From Bacillota bacterium (GTDB lineage Bacteria; Bacillota; Clostridia; Lachnospirales; Lachnospiraceae), in contig JAEZVF010000111.1 of assembly GCA_023443225.1 (NCBI GenBank), forward strand, positions 1-57,228: DNA of 57,228 nucleotides. Direction: 5' to 3'. A program made the position numbers and the translations under genes. Below are positions 44,879-54,062 of the stretch, in pieces. The first letter of the stretch is position 1. Every line of letters begins with the position of its first letter. The notes under the pieces were generated by a model. The model was not told the DNA's origin. It worked only from the letters and a program-made list of their open reading frames with translations, and made no database searches.

Positions 44879-45762
44879 CGCATACTCCATTCCGTTCTAA
44901 GTTTATTTGCCAGTATTTCACCAAGTTGCTTCGCATCTTCCTTATTTCCAGTAAGTCTTCCTGTTATATAATCACCGGTTATCTCATCATAATACAAGCC
45001 TGTTACCGTAATCATTTCTGCTTCAACCTTTGCATAGGCAGCGACTGGAGAGCTACATCCTCCATCCAAAGTTTTTACAAATGCTCTCTCACATAATGCC
45101 TCATAAGCTGCTTCCTCATTATGAAACTGTTTTAAACATTCAACATCTTCTCCTCTTCTCCCCTGTACAGCTAAGATTCCCTGTCCAGCCGCCGGTATGA
45201 TTTCTTCCGTTGAAAAAATTCTGCTGATACGATGTTCTAATCCCAATCTCTTTAATCCTGCAACCGCTAAAACCAGAGCTCCATATTCTCCTTTATCAAG
45301 TTTTTCAAGTCTAGTAAGAACATTACCTCTGATTCCTTTGTAGTTTGCACCCGGATATATCTTCTTCAATTGAATCATTCGTCTCTGGCTGGAGCATCCA
45401 ATGGGCGACTCAGGGTTAATTTCACCATATCCCAACGGTAAAATCAAAGCGTCTCTTGGATCCTCCCTTTTTGAAAATGCGACAATCGGTAATTCATCTG
45501 GAGTTTCCATGGGCATATCCTTCAGGCTATGTACCGACAGGTCACTTCTTCCTTCAATCAGTGCAATATCAAGTTCCTTCACAAAGAGTCCTTTTCCGCC
45601 AATTTTGTCCAGGCTTTTATCTAAGATAATATCACCCGTAGTCTTCATTGTAATTAACTCGACTTCTATATCATTGTGATATTTTTTAATAGAATCAATG
45701 AGTATTTGAGACTGTCTTATTGCCAGTTGACTTTCTCTGCTTCCAATACGTAGTTTTCTCAT
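44875..45762 (-). CDS. hemC: Hydroxymethylbilane synthase
   Basis: 295 residues. It polymerises four porphobilinogens. Markers are RIGSRESQLAIRQSQ, TTGDIILDKSLDKIGGKGLF, DLSVHSLKDMP, PRDALILP, GCSSQRRMIQL, RGNVLTRLEKLD and the cofactor Cys in LDGGCSSPVAAYA. It overlaps both the upstream dehydrogenase gene and cobA-hemD by ATGA. Confidence 0.97.
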   Translation of the reverse strand: MRKLRIGSRESQLAIRQSQILIDSIKKYHNDIEVELITMKTTGDIILDKSLDKIGGKGLFVKELDIALIEGRSDLSVHSLKDMPMETPDELPIVAFSKREDPRDALILPLGYGEINPESPIGCSSQRRMIQLKKIYPGANYKGIRGNVLTRLEKLDKGEYGALVLAVAGLKRLGLEHRISRIFSTEEIIPAAGQGILAVQGRRGEDVECLKQFHNEEAAYEALCERAFVKTLDGGCSSPVAAYAKVEAEMITVTGLYYDEITGDYITGRLTGNKEDAKQLGEILANKLRTEWSMR

Positions 45763-46235
45763 ACTTGCCTCTCACCTCTTAGCATTTCTTTTATTTGCTC
45801 TGTAATCCTTTTGGCTTTCTTATGATCCGTACCGCTTGCTGTTACTCCGATTACGATTGATTCTTCTATAGCTAGTCCCGGAAAAAAGAAATCTGATTTT
45901 GTCTGATCTGAAGCTATATTCACTAGAATTCCTTTTTGCTTACACTCAAAATATATACGATTATTAACATTTGAATCACTTGTTGCCGCGAAAACCATAT
46001 AAGGTAACTGAATTTCTCCCTCAATATAACACCTTTTCTCATGAACAAGTAATTTCTGAATAGATAGTTCCAAAATCTCATTGGTACATTCCGGAGCTAC
46101 AACTTTAATATTGCCTCCAAAATCCAGCAAAGACAAAATTCTTCTTGTAGCAATTTTCCCACCACCAAATACCAATATTTGTTTCTCATTTAAATCAACA
46201 AATAACGGAAAATATACCTTTTTACCAGACATCAA
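45759..46235 (-). CDS. sirC: Precorrin-2 dehydrogenase
   Basis: 158 residues, the NAD-dependent dehydrogenase module of the CysG/Met8 family. It oxidises precorrin-2 to sirohydrochlorin, the substrate of CbiK. The Rossmann motif is ILVFGGGKIATRRILSLLDFG. VFAATSDSNVNNRIYFECKQ and NIASDQTKSDFFFPG follow. The chelatase part and the C-terminal helical domain of longer relatives are reduced, so a separate chelatase is needed. It lies 9 nt after hemA. Confidence 0.92.
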   Translation of the reverse strand: MMSGKKVYFPLFVDLNEKQILVFGGGKIATRRILSLLDFGGNIKVVAPECTNEILELSIQKLLVHEKRCYIEGEIQLPYMVFAATSDSNVNNRIYFECKQKGILVNIASDQTKSDFFFPGLAIEESIVIGVTASGTDHKKAKRITEQIKEMLRGERQV

Positions 46236-46244
46236 TAATTTCTC

Positions 46245-47468
46245 CTAATACATATTTTTTAATGCTTCCATACACTCTAGGAACGTAGTTGCACTCACAT
46301 TATCTCTTAATCCAAACATCAATTTGCTTACAACTTTATTTGTTGCAGAATGCACTGATGTCGCTAATAATTCTTTATCCGTACTGTCCATTTCGATTTT
46401 TTTTATCGTTTTATCTATTCTCATATCCACATCAACAGCTGCATTCTCACTAACAGCCTGTATAACCAGAATGATATCCCTACACTCATACCATGAAATA
46501 AAGTCTTGCATTTTAGTTCGGAGCATCTCATCAATTTGACAAAGCTGGACTTTCATCTCATCAGATATCGCGTCTACATTAAAATAGTCAATATCGTATA
46601 ATGTCACATTTGTTAATTCCGCTATTTTAGAATCTATATCCCTTGGTACAGCTAAATCAATAAAAGTAATTGGTTTTTCAAATTTCAGACTACTTAAATG
46701 TTCAAGAAGGATTGTCATATTTGGACTTGCAGTAGCACTTATCACCATATCGTATTCAGTAATATGGTCAAAACGTTCACCATAATTGATTCGGTTACAT
46801 CCCACAGGTATTTCCACAATGCCACTTTTATACTGTCTGACAGTGACCGTAACCTCTGTGCCTTCCTCCTTAAGCTTAGTTGCAGCTAATTTCCCCATTT
46901 CACCATTACCAATTACAAGACATCTCTTCCCTTGAAAGAGATAATCACATGATTTAAGTTCGTAAATTACACGATGAATGATTGATGAATTGACTAAAGA
47001 CAGATGTATCTCTGTCTTAACCTTCTTTGCTGCACTAACAGCGATACGAAACAGTGTTTCTAATACATTGTCAGTACAATAGTTTTCTCTACTTATTTCT
47101 AAAGCTTCCTTTACCTGTGTCAGAATCTGATCTTCTCCAATAATTTTTGATTTCAATCCACAAGTCGTGTAAAATAAATGTTCAATTGCCTCATTACCAC
47201 TACGTTCGACAAAACAATGTCTATATTGATTTTCATCTACTTTCTTGATTAAACATAAAATTTCATAAATAGAAGTTTCAAACTCATCATTGCAGCTGAC
47301 CCATAGCTCCATTCGGTTACATGTTGATAAAATAATACAGCCGTTAATACCCTCTATTGCTTTCAAATTCAGTAACCCATCCGTCGCCATTTTTTTCGTA
47401 AAAGAAAAAACCTCTCGTTCTTTTATTGATGCTCTATTATGATCAATACCCATCATGCGGATTCCCAC
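46245..47468 (-). CDS. hemA: Glutamyl-tRNA reductase
   Basis: 407 residues. It reduces glutamyl-tRNA to glutamate-1-semialdehyde, the entry of the C5 pathway. The catalytic Cys50 is in ILSTCNRMELW. FYTTCGLKSKIIGEDQILTQV and the NADPH-binding region CLVIGNGEMGKLAATKLKEEG follow. TVTVRQYK, DMVISATASPN and a C-terminal dimerisation region are present. It is the first gene of the long operon, so the cobalamin riboswitch just upstream controls the whole tetrapyrrole supply as well as the corrin genes. Confidence 0.96.
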   Translation of the reverse strand: MGIRMMGIDHNRASIKEREVFSFTKKMATDGLLNLKAIEGINGCIILSTCNRMELWVSCNDEFETSIYEILCLIKKVDENQYRHCFVERSGNEAIEHLFYTTCGLKSKIIGEDQILTQVKEALEISRENYCTDNVLETLFRIAVSAAKKVKTEIHLSLVNSSIIHRVIYELKSCDYLFQGKRCLVIGNGEMGKLAATKLKEEGTEVTVTVRQYKSGIVEIPVGCNRINYGERFDHITEYDMVISATASPNMTILLEHLSSLKFEKPITFIDLAVPRDIDSKIAELTNVTLYDIDYFNVDAISDEMKVQLCQIDEMLRTKMQDFISWYECRDIILVIQAVSENAAVDVDMRIDKTIKKIEMDSTDKELLATSVHSATNKVVSKLMFGLRDNVSATTFLECMEALKNMY

Positions 47469-47501
47469 TTTACTTCCTCCAATAAATTGATTGATAATAA
47501 C

Positions 47502-47536
47502 AAAAAACGCCTTTTACAAATTAATGTAAAAGACGT
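47502..47536 (-). terminator. Riboswitch-linked terminator before hemA
   Basis: On the minus strand ACGTCTTTTACA (47536-47525) pairs with TGTAAAAGGCGT (47518-47507) over 12 bp, followed by TTTTTG. It lies between the riboswitch and hemA and probably is its expression platform. Confidence 0.85.
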
Positions 47537-47610
47537 AAAAGAAGACAGTTTATCTATAGACTATCCTAATTACACCTAATCATCATTCGTAAATAAGTGT
47601 ATTACTATCT

Positions 47611-47787
47611 TAAGGCAGGTCTTCTGACTTAGGCATCAACACCATATCTTATCTTCCCATGAATCTCTTTCACAGTGATATTTAAAATATGACTTTTCCT
47701 TTACAGCGGCGAGACCGTATGGGTTTTGCACCCATTTCCCTATTATCTTGTACAACATGCAAATTTACATGTTTCCAAGCACCTTAA
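47611..47787 (-). ncRNA. Cobalamin riboswitch controlling the hem-cbi operon
   Basis: The plus strand shows the reverse of the class consensus: GGCAGGTCTTCTGACTTAGG, TCTTCCCATG, ACAGCGGCGAGACCGTATGG and TTTGCACCCATTTCCC. AAGGTGCTT/CTGCCTT closes the element. It is a near-consensus copy directly upstream of the hemA attenuator. Confidence 0.95.
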
Positions 47788-48002
47788 AATCTAAATTACC
47801 ATATTAAAATATTATCATTCAAACTTTTATAAGTCAATGTATACAAATTTTTATAAGCTACATACAAATTTTTGTAGTGGTAAAGTTTCTATCGTATATA
47901 GCGAAAGCACAAGCCATTATAATATTTCTTTCGTAGCTTCAAGTTTGCATAAATACCAACTTGGACACCTTTTTTGGGAAATATCTAAGGTTATATTACG
48001 TA

Positions 48003-48430
48003 TTATAATAAATTGGATACCGCTAATAGGTTATATACCATTTGAGCAATTTCACATCTTTTAATAGGATCTTTAGGCTTAATATTAATATCCTTTTGAT
48101 TTAAGATGTCGCTTTTGTAGCAAATTGCCAGCGAATCCCTTGCCCATACAGAGGTTTCTACATAATCACCAAACTGCGCAAGCATATCTCTCATTTCCCC
48201 CGATTGTAGGCTAGTATCCAAACCACATAACTCCGCTGCTTTTGCAACCATTACTGCTGCCTCCTGACGAGTTATAGTACCCATCGGATTAAAAGTTGTC
48301 TCTGATGTACCACTAACAATACCGTATTTATTTGCAGTACCCACATAAGAGGCATACCAGCTATTGTCAGTAACATCTTTAAAGCTATTACCAGTAACAT
48401 TTTTAAACCTATTGTTAACCTTTTCTTCTA
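48003..48430 (-). pseudogene. S-layer homology domain remnant
   Basis: A readable stretch of two SLH repeats: FKDVTDNSWYASYVGTANKY followed by GIVSGTSETTFNPMGTITRQ and EAAVMVAKAAELCG, then the start of a third (VWARDSLAICYKSDILNQKD, PIKRCEIAQMVYNLL). SLH domains anchor proteins to the cell wall. The frame runs back to an in-frame stop at about 48430 without a start codon or ribosome site, so the 5' part is lost. It is probably the C-terminal end of a secreted protein, and the plausible N-terminal remnant lies at 49.0-49.5 kb. Confidence 0.7.
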
Positions 48431-48540
48431 ATTAAATAAAGTTATTTACATATAAAAACACTTAATTAGATAATTTCACAATGTAAATTTTACAAACTAC
48501 TATTATTGTAATCTCTTTCTTTCCCAAAGATTCACAAAAA

Positions 48541-48705
48541 GATATCTGACAGGTCTCCTGACTTATGATTTTAAGCCTTAACCTTCCCTTCTCAGGACAC
48601 TATAGTTCCCAATGGATATGAAGGTCTCGTAATCAAATACAGTAATGGAAGTTGTACCGGATTCTAACCGATTTCCCTATTAAAAAGCTTTATGCTTTAT
48701 CAAAT
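48541..48705 (-). ncRNA. Cobalamin riboswitch in front of the S-layer remnant
   Basis: The reverse consensus is clear on the plus strand: CAGGTCTCCTGACT, CCTTAACCTTCCC, ACAGTAATGG and ACCGGATTCTAACCGATTTCCC. GATA/TATC closes the element. No intact gene follows on the minus strand. The next readable sequence is the SLH remnant, so this riboswitch appears orphaned. The core is less perfect than in the hemA copy. Confidence 0.85.
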
Positions 48706-48849
48706 ACCTCTTATTCAATTTTAATCTACCATAACATAATTTAAATTTTATAACAACAATTTTGAACAATAGTACAAAAAAATTTATATTTATATAAAGA
48801 AAATTATATGAGAGTGTTACAGACATCAGGTTTTAATGAATCATGGTCT

Positions 48850-49010
48850 TGGGCACTAATTTTATCCTGTTGAAGAAATATCACCTGAACCAGATATACT
48901 TCTGATTCTTCTGAAAGCAGTGCAAGTCTTCGCTTGATTTCAATCATCCTGTCAACTCCAAATTTACAAGTATATACAATGTCAGTCTCATGGGCATACC
49001 AGCTCTCTAT
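48850..49010 (-). pseudogene. Remnant of a metH-like homocysteine methyltransferase
   Basis: On the minus strand a short frame reads ETDIVYTCKFGVDRM and IEIKRRLALLSEESE, then in another frame GSGDISSTG. Intact MetH at 53.2 kb has GSNIIYTCTFGGNRI, INRRLAQLSKEA and VAGDIASTGRF at the same places. The spacer between the first two parts is shortened, and frame changes and stops follow. This is a fragment of a second, dead copy of the N-terminal domain. Confidence 0.6.
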
Positions 49011-49510
49011 AGTATAATCCTACTGCTTTATTGCAGAGAGATTAAAACCTTGTTTACCAATATGTACAAACCCTCGTAGGACATCTATGCATCTGCAACA
49101 GCATATTCATCCGCAATAAGACCGTTTTCGGCATTCTTCAACTTTTCAACAGCATAAAGAACATTTACAGGTGCTTTGCAGCCTTCCTCTGTGCTATTGT
49201 ATTTTCGGTCAATATGTTGTGTTATCAGGAAGAGTACCCTCCTGAGTCACTGTTGCACCATTTTCACCAGTAACTGAAACTATTACGCCTGTATAAGGCA
49301 AAACATTGAGTGAGAATTTATAAGGGTTATATCCGTAATGCTTGAAACTACATTATAGGTAAAGGTATTTCCACTTTGTGTAGGGCCTGAAAGATAAAGA
49401 TTCTCACCTGAGGAATTGAAATTGTTACGTTGCCATAAGTTGCGGCGATGGCCATTGCAGGCACCATAGACAAAACATTATAATCGTCATAAGAATAGTC
49501 CAAAACTTAG
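49010..49510 (-). pseudogene. Remnant of a secreted cell-surface protein
   Basis: Interrupted reading frames on the minus strand give a signal-peptide-like end (VPAMAIAATYGNVTISIP), then ENLYLSGPTQSGNTFTYNVV, YTGVIVSVTGENGATVTQEG and VLYAVEKLKNAENGLIADEY, separated by stops and frame changes. This looks like an exported protein with a beta-sandwich domain. Together with the SLH remnant and the adjacent B12 riboswitch, it could have been a surface cobalamin-binding protein (DUF4430/SLH type), but that is speculative. Confidence 0.45.
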
Positions 49511-49699
49511 TCATACATTTTTGTTATTTTATGATATTCACACCTAATAATAACTTTTCCATTGTAAATTATTGTTCAATCGGGATTTTCTAAACAAGCC
49601 ATTTTTTTCGTAATGCAAAAGCATTAAATCATTTTGTCACTTGTCTTATTTACATCTCCCTGTAATGCGACAAAAAAGCTGCAGCAATTTTAATAAAAA

Positions 49700-50008
49700 T
49701 TACAATTCAGCCGACTTTTTATGAACCGGCTTAATTCCTGCTTTTTCCAGAATCCTCGGCCAACTTCCAAGACGGGACTTGATATACCCGTAGGCTGGAA
49801 CCTCTGACTTTTTTGGAACCCGGCCAAGTTCATCCGCGATGTCGCGAAGGTACTGGTAAAGCTGCTCATCACTTTTCTTTTTATAGCGTTCAATATATTC
49901 TCTGCATAAGTCCTTTTGTTGTCCGTATAACTCTGGATCTCGACTTTGCAGCGTTGAAATTTTATAAGCTTGGATTTTCTGATTACAGTTTTTTTCTTTC
50001 AGATACAT
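49700..50008 (-). CDS. Small protein with homing-endonuclease-associated repeat
   Basis: About 102 residues. The C-terminal half, LYQYLRDIADELGRVPKKSE to YGYIKSRLGSWPRILEKAGI, has the spacing of the HNH/homing-endonuclease-associated repeat, a small DNA-binding helical module. The N-terminal half is charged and helical. Function is unknown. GGGAGTG lies directly before the ATG at 50008; an upstream TTG at 50050 is less likely. It lies 224 nt downstream of cobA with no shared regulation evident. Confidence 0.6.
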   Translation of the reverse strand: MYLKEKNCNQKIQAYKISTLQSRDPELYGQQKDLCREYIERYKKKSDEQLYQYLRDIADELGRVPKKSEVPAYGYIKSRLGSWPRILEKAGIKPVHKKSAEL

Positions 50009-50232
50009 CACTCCCTTTTGTACAAAACATATTTCATAACAAAAGAACACTACCCTTTTAGCGGTAATACTTCCGTTTTTTGATCAGCATCATGCAGTTT
50101 ATAAAATTTCTGCTTTCGCCTATCCTATTTTTTCAATTGTATTAATCAATGGTATCAAGTGCAAATAACTTATGAATTTTTAAGACCATATCCGTTTGTT
50201 TTAAATCCTATTCTAAAGCTTGATTGACTTAG

Positions 50233-50760
50233 TTAAAATTCAATTCCTTCTCTTGCTGGAGTCCCAACCGAATAAGGATGCTTTACTGCTTTGATTTCCG
50301 AAACATAATCAGCAAGCTTGATGATTTCGGTAGGAGCATATCTGCCGGTCATAACAATCTCAAGCTCAGCTGGTTTATTTTCTAAAAAGCTCAACACATC
50401 TTTAATATCAAGAAATCCAGAGGTTATCGCTAAGTTTATTTCATCAAGTATTATCATGTCTCTATTTCTACTCTTTGCTTCACCCAAGGCATATTGAAAA
50501 GTATTCATAGTATCCCTTTTCATTTCTTCCAATTCATCTTGATTCATTTCCCAGGTGAAATTTTTTAACTCAGTGTGTCTGAACAGCTCAAAATTCGGTA
50601 TAAGGTTTTGTATTATAAACATTTCCCCAGTTTGCGAGCCCTTGAGAAACTGCAACATGAGTACCTTTTTCCCTCTGCCGCAGGCTCTGATTCCAAGTCC
50701 AACAGCAGCAGTTGTCTTTCCTTTACCATCACCAGTATATATATGTATCAATCCGTTCAT
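50233..50760 (-). CDS. cobA: Cob(I)yrinic acid a,c-diamide adenosyltransferase
   Basis: About 175 residues (BtuR/CobO type). It transfers the adenosyl group from ATP to the corrin cobalt. The P-loop is IYTGDGKGKTTAAVGLGIRA. MLQFLKGSQTGEM, MIILDEINLAITSGFLD, EIVMTGRYAPTEIIKLADYV and the C-terminal AVKHPYSVGTPAREGIEF follow. The start at 50760 has AGAGGTAAGGA upstream. An ATG at 50802 overlaps the metH stop (TAATG) and would add 14 residues. It is the intact copy; the one in the cbi operon is dead. Confidence 0.95.
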   Translation of the reverse strand: MNGLIHIYTGDGKGKTTAAVGLGIRACGRGKKVLMLQFLKGSQTGEMFIIQNLIPNFELFRHTELKNFTWEMNQDELEEMKRDTMNTFQYALGEAKSRNRDMIILDEINLAITSGFLDIKDVLSFLENKPAELEIVMTGRYAPTEIIKLADYVSEIKAVKHPYSVGTPAREGIEF

Positions 50761-50801
50761 ATTCCTTACCTCTCCATCTATCCTCAAAATATCATTAACC
50801 A

Positions 50802-53237
50802 TTAAATGTGCTGTGCAAATTCTTGATTTGAGAGTCTTTTTGCAAGTTTTACTGCCTCATATGCATCTCTGGAGTATCCGTCCGCTCCAATAGTTTTTGC
50901 ATAATCGTCATCTACTACTGCTCCTCCAATCATAAACTTACAGCTTAAGTTTTGTTCTTTGGCGAGGCTAATAACTTCCTTCATTTCTATCATTGTGGTA
51001 GTCATCAAGGCAGAAAGGCCAACTATGTGAGCCTTTAATTTCTTCGCTTCGTCTATAATTCTCTCTGCACTTACATCCTTTCCAAGGTCATATACTTTAA
51101 AGCCATAATTCCGAAGCATTAGTCCAACTATATTTTTCCCTATATCATGAATATCCCCTTTTACTGTAGCTATGACAACAATAATATCTTCTTTCTCTTC
51201 TTTTTCATTTTTTTGTTTTAGCAGCGGCTCTAAATAGGTAAAACCAGCCTTCATTGTTTCTGCACTTTGAATAAGCTGAGGAAGAAAATATTTCTTTTCA
51301 TCAAAAAGCTTTCCTACCTGATTAATTGCAGGAATCAAACAAATATCAACAATATCCTGAGGAGTTGTCTCTTCCGCCATTGCCTTTTCTATAAGCTTCC
51401 CTATTCCTTCATTATCACCATTCAAAACAGCATCAAAAATTCTTTCACCCGTTTTTTTTTCATCTGTTTTTTTTTCATTTTCACCCTGAACAGGCTTATC
51501 CATGTTGTTAAAATAAGCAATATAATTTCTGCTGTTTATGTCATTTTTCATTATTACATCACAGGCCATTTTAATGCACATAAGCAAATCACTTGATGGA
51601 TTGGCAATAGCCATGGTAAGCCCCTTAGCAATAGCCATGGACAAAAAAGCTGCATTTACCCAGCTTCTTTCAGGCAAACCAAAAGAGACATTGGAGAGAC
51701 CAACTATGGTTCCACATCCGAATTCCCTACTACACCATTCTATAAGCTTCAAGGTTTCAAGTGCTGCCTCCTGATTCGAAGATACAGTCATAACAAGGCC
51801 GTCTACCACAATATCACTTTTTTTATATCCATAGCTAGCAGCTTTACTAAACACCTCTTGAACTATAACCTGTCTCTCTATAGCCTTTTCAGGGACTCCC
51901 TCATCATTTAGCGGAAGAAGTATGAACATAGCCCCATATTTTGCAGCTACCGGAAGTAATCTATCAAGCTTGATTTTTTCTTGAGATATCGAATTTATAA
52001 GTGCACGTCCAGGGTAGATTCGTAAAGCTGCCTCTAGCACCTCTGGAGATGAGGAATCAAGGCACAAGGGTGCATCACAAATACTACCTAGCAGGCTAAC
52101 GGTATTTACCATTACTTCCTTCTCATCTATACCAGGCATACCCACATTAACATCCAGAATATTAGCACCCTTTTCCAGCTGTTCAAGTGCAAATCTTCTT
52201 ATTTCATTAGTCGAGCCTTCTTTCAACTCTGCCTGCAATTTTTTCTTTCCTGTTGGATTAATCCGTTCCCCAACAATTGCAACAGGTTTATTAAATCCAA
52301 AAAATACGGTCTTCCTTAATGATGTTATTGCACTATATTCACTATAATCAAAATTCTGGGGTTTTAAATTACCGCAGTTCCGTCGAAGCTCCTGTATATA
52401 CTTTGGTGAAGTTCCACAGCAGCCGCCAAGCATATTTACACCTGCTTGTATAAAGTTCTCAGCAAATGAACCAAATTCTTCTGGTTCCATGTCAAAAACA
52501 GTTATACCATCTATAAGTCTTGGTAGACCGGCATTTGGTTTAGCCATAAGCGGCACCCTGGCATATGGTTTCATTCGGGTTATTATTTCCACCATGTGTT
52601 CAGGACCTGTAGAACAATTACAGCCCACAACATCTGCGCCAAGACTTTGAAGAGTAATGAGCGCAGTAACCGGATCAGTCCCGGTAAGTGTTCTCATACT
52701 ATCGTCAAAACTCATGCTAACGCAAACTGGTAAGTTACAGCTCTCTTTGACAGCTAAAAGAGCAGCTCTTGCTTCCTGTATATCGAGCATTGTCTCTATG
52801 ACAAATAGGTCAACTCCTCCGGCTAGTAGCCCCTGCACCTGTTCCTTATATATATCTACACATAGTTCAAAAGGCATATCTCCAAGAGGCTTAATAAATC
52901 TTCCTGTGGAAGCTATATCTCCTGCGACCAGAGATTTTCCAGCTGCTGCTTCTTTAGAAAGCTGTGCAAGCCTCCGATTAATTTCAAATGTCCTATTACC
53001 CAGCCCGAATTCTTCAAGCTTTATCCTATTTCCGCCGAAGGTACAAGTATATATTATGTTTGAGCCTGCATCTATATAAGCCATTTGAATTTGCTTTATT
53101 GTATTTGGATTTTCTATTACCCACTGTTCAGGGCAAACTCCTGTCGGCATCTCTCTCTTTTGAAGTTCAGTTCCTGTAGCACCGTCAAGTATTTGCACTT
53201 TACTGTAAACAAGTTCTTTAAATTGCACTGTATCCAT
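50802..53237 (-). CDS. metH: Cobalamin-dependent methionine synthase, without activation domain
   Basis: 811 residues. Residues 1-290 are the homocysteine-binding barrel with the zinc cysteines in VVGCNCSTGPEHM and MLGGCCGTSP. Residues 320-580 are the methyltetrahydrofolate (pterin-binding) domain (VGERINPTGKKKLQ, ILDVNVGMPGIDE, PLCLDSSSPEVLEAAL). Residues 600-805 are the cobalamin-binding module, with the lower-ligand motif KGDIHDIGKNIVG. The SAM-dependent reactivation domain is absent and is encoded by the gene just upstream, with which it overlaps (TAATG). It is followed by cobA in the same coupled fashion. Confidence 0.95.
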   Translation of the reverse strand: MDTVQFKELVYSKVQILDGATGTELQKREMPTGVCPEQWVIENPNTIKQIQMAYIDAGSNIIYTCTFGGNRIKLEEFGLGNRTFEINRRLAQLSKEAAAGKSLVAGDIASTGRFIKPLGDMPFELCVDIYKEQVQGLLAGGVDLFVIETMLDIQEARAALLAVKESCNLPVCVSMSFDDSMRTLTGTDPVTALITLQSLGADVVGCNCSTGPEHMVEIITRMKPYARVPLMAKPNAGLPRLIDGITVFDMEPEEFGSFAENFIQAGVNMLGGCCGTSPKYIQELRRNCGNLKPQNFDYSEYSAITSLRKTVFFGFNKPVAIVGERINPTGKKKLQAELKEGSTNEIRRFALEQLEKGANILDVNVGMPGIDEKEVMVNTVSLLGSICDAPLCLDSSSPEVLEAALRIYPGRALINSISQEKIKLDRLLPVAAKYGAMFILLPLNDEGVPEKAIERQVIVQEVFSKAASYGYKKSDIVVDGLVMTVSSNQEAALETLKLIEWCSREFGCGTIVGLSNVSFGLPERSWVNAAFLSMAIAKGLTMAIANPSSDLLMCIKMACDVIMKNDINSRNYIAYFNNMDKPVQGENEKKTDEKKTGERIFDAVLNGDNEGIGKLIEKAMAEETTPQDIVDICLIPAINQVGKLFDEKKYFLPQLIQSAETMKAGFTYLEPLLKQKNEKEEKEDIIVVIATVKGDIHDIGKNIVGLMLRNYGFKVYDLGKDVSAERIIDEAKKLKAHIVGLSALMTTTMIEMKEVISLAKEQNLSCKFMIGGAVVDDDYAKTIGADGYSRDAYEAVKLAKRLSNQEFAQHI

Positions 53238-53890
53238 TAGATGTTCAATTCTCCTTTGTCCTCCACTCCAGCTATGGCAATAACTGATTTTTCAGGAATA
53301 AGCATAAACTTTTCGGTAAGTGCCATATTAAGCCTTAAAAGCTGTAGGGCTTCAAAAATATCTTTCTGATATAAAAGCGGCAAATCCCCAAAACCAGGGC
53401 TGTATCTATGCTTAGTTAGTTTTTTACCTTCTCTTATTAGCATTTTGTTCAGCATCTTAACAAGCCAATCAAGTGCAGCATCTGCAGTTTGAGATGCAAC
53501 TGAGTCAAGAATCAATCCAGCTGATGCATTACCTTTTTCTATTTCAGTAAAAACTTTTTTTGAAACTTCTGATCCTACAGTTGCTGCCATAAGAATAACA
53601 CTGTGACTATCTTTCAGAAGCTTTGACAAACTTTGGCTCATTAAGCTTATTTTATTGTCCAGGACAACTCCAGATATACTCTTTTCCTTTATAGATATAT
53701 TTATATAAGCACCAGCTGGTTTACATATATAACTGCCCAGCCTAATGCATTCCTCTATTAATGATAAATCACTTGTCTTTAGCTCCGTCACACCATTCCG
53801 ATAGCCCAATCTGGATAATATCCTGTCTTTATTAGGAACCGCAGGAATATTCTCAAAGTATTTAATTTTGCTTTTTAAAATCCCTTCCAA
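53237..53890 (-). CDS. Stand-alone methionine synthase activation protein
   Basis: 217 residues. The C-terminal part (KHRYSPGFGDLPLLYQKDIF, EALQLLRLNMALTEKFMLIP, KSVIAIAGV) matches the SAM-binding reactivation domain that is usually the C-terminus of MetH. Here it is a separate protein, as in Thermotoga and several Clostridia, and would reductively remethylate oxidised cobalamin on MetH. The start is a TTG at 53890 with GGAG ten bases upstream. It is first of a three-gene unit with metH and cobA, behind promoter 53993-54021. No cobalamin riboswitch precedes it, as expected for a B12-using enzyme. Confidence 0.85.
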   Translation of the reverse strand: MEGILKSKIKYFENIPAVPNKDRILSRLGYRNGVTELKTSDLSLIEECIRLGSYICKPAGAYINISIKEKSISGVVLDNKISLMSQSLSKLLKDSHSVILMAATVGSEVSKKVFTEIEKGNASAGLILDSVASQTADAALDWLVKMLNKMLIREGKKLTKHRYSPGFGDLPLLYQKDIFEALQLLRLNMALTEKFMLIPEKSVIAIAGVEDKGELNI

Positions 53891-53992
53891 CTATAGTCCA
53901 CTCCATTAAATAAGTTTAACTTATAACGTCTTGTTATAAGTCTCGCTGAACAAATCCAATACCTTATTCCGAGATTACAGTAATTAATTCCC

Positions 53993-54021
53993 ATTATACC
54001 TGTGTTTTATGTATTTGTCAT
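53993..54021 (-). promoter_or_regulatory. Promoter of the metH operon
   Basis: On the minus strand ATGACA (54021-54016), 17 nt, TATAAT (53998-53993). The short leader contains a hairpin TTATAAC/GTTATAA near 53920-53940. The promoter lies in the gap after the nrdD C-terminal frame. Confidence 0.55.
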
Positions 54022-54062
54022 CAATACTGTCTCCTCAGACATATAAAATATGCCCATATCAG

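Noticed and set aside
48003..48344. S-layer fragment as an intact small gene
   Set aside because: SLH repeats continue upstream of the first possible start codon, there is no ribosome site, and the frame ends upstream in a stop. It is a C-terminal remnant.
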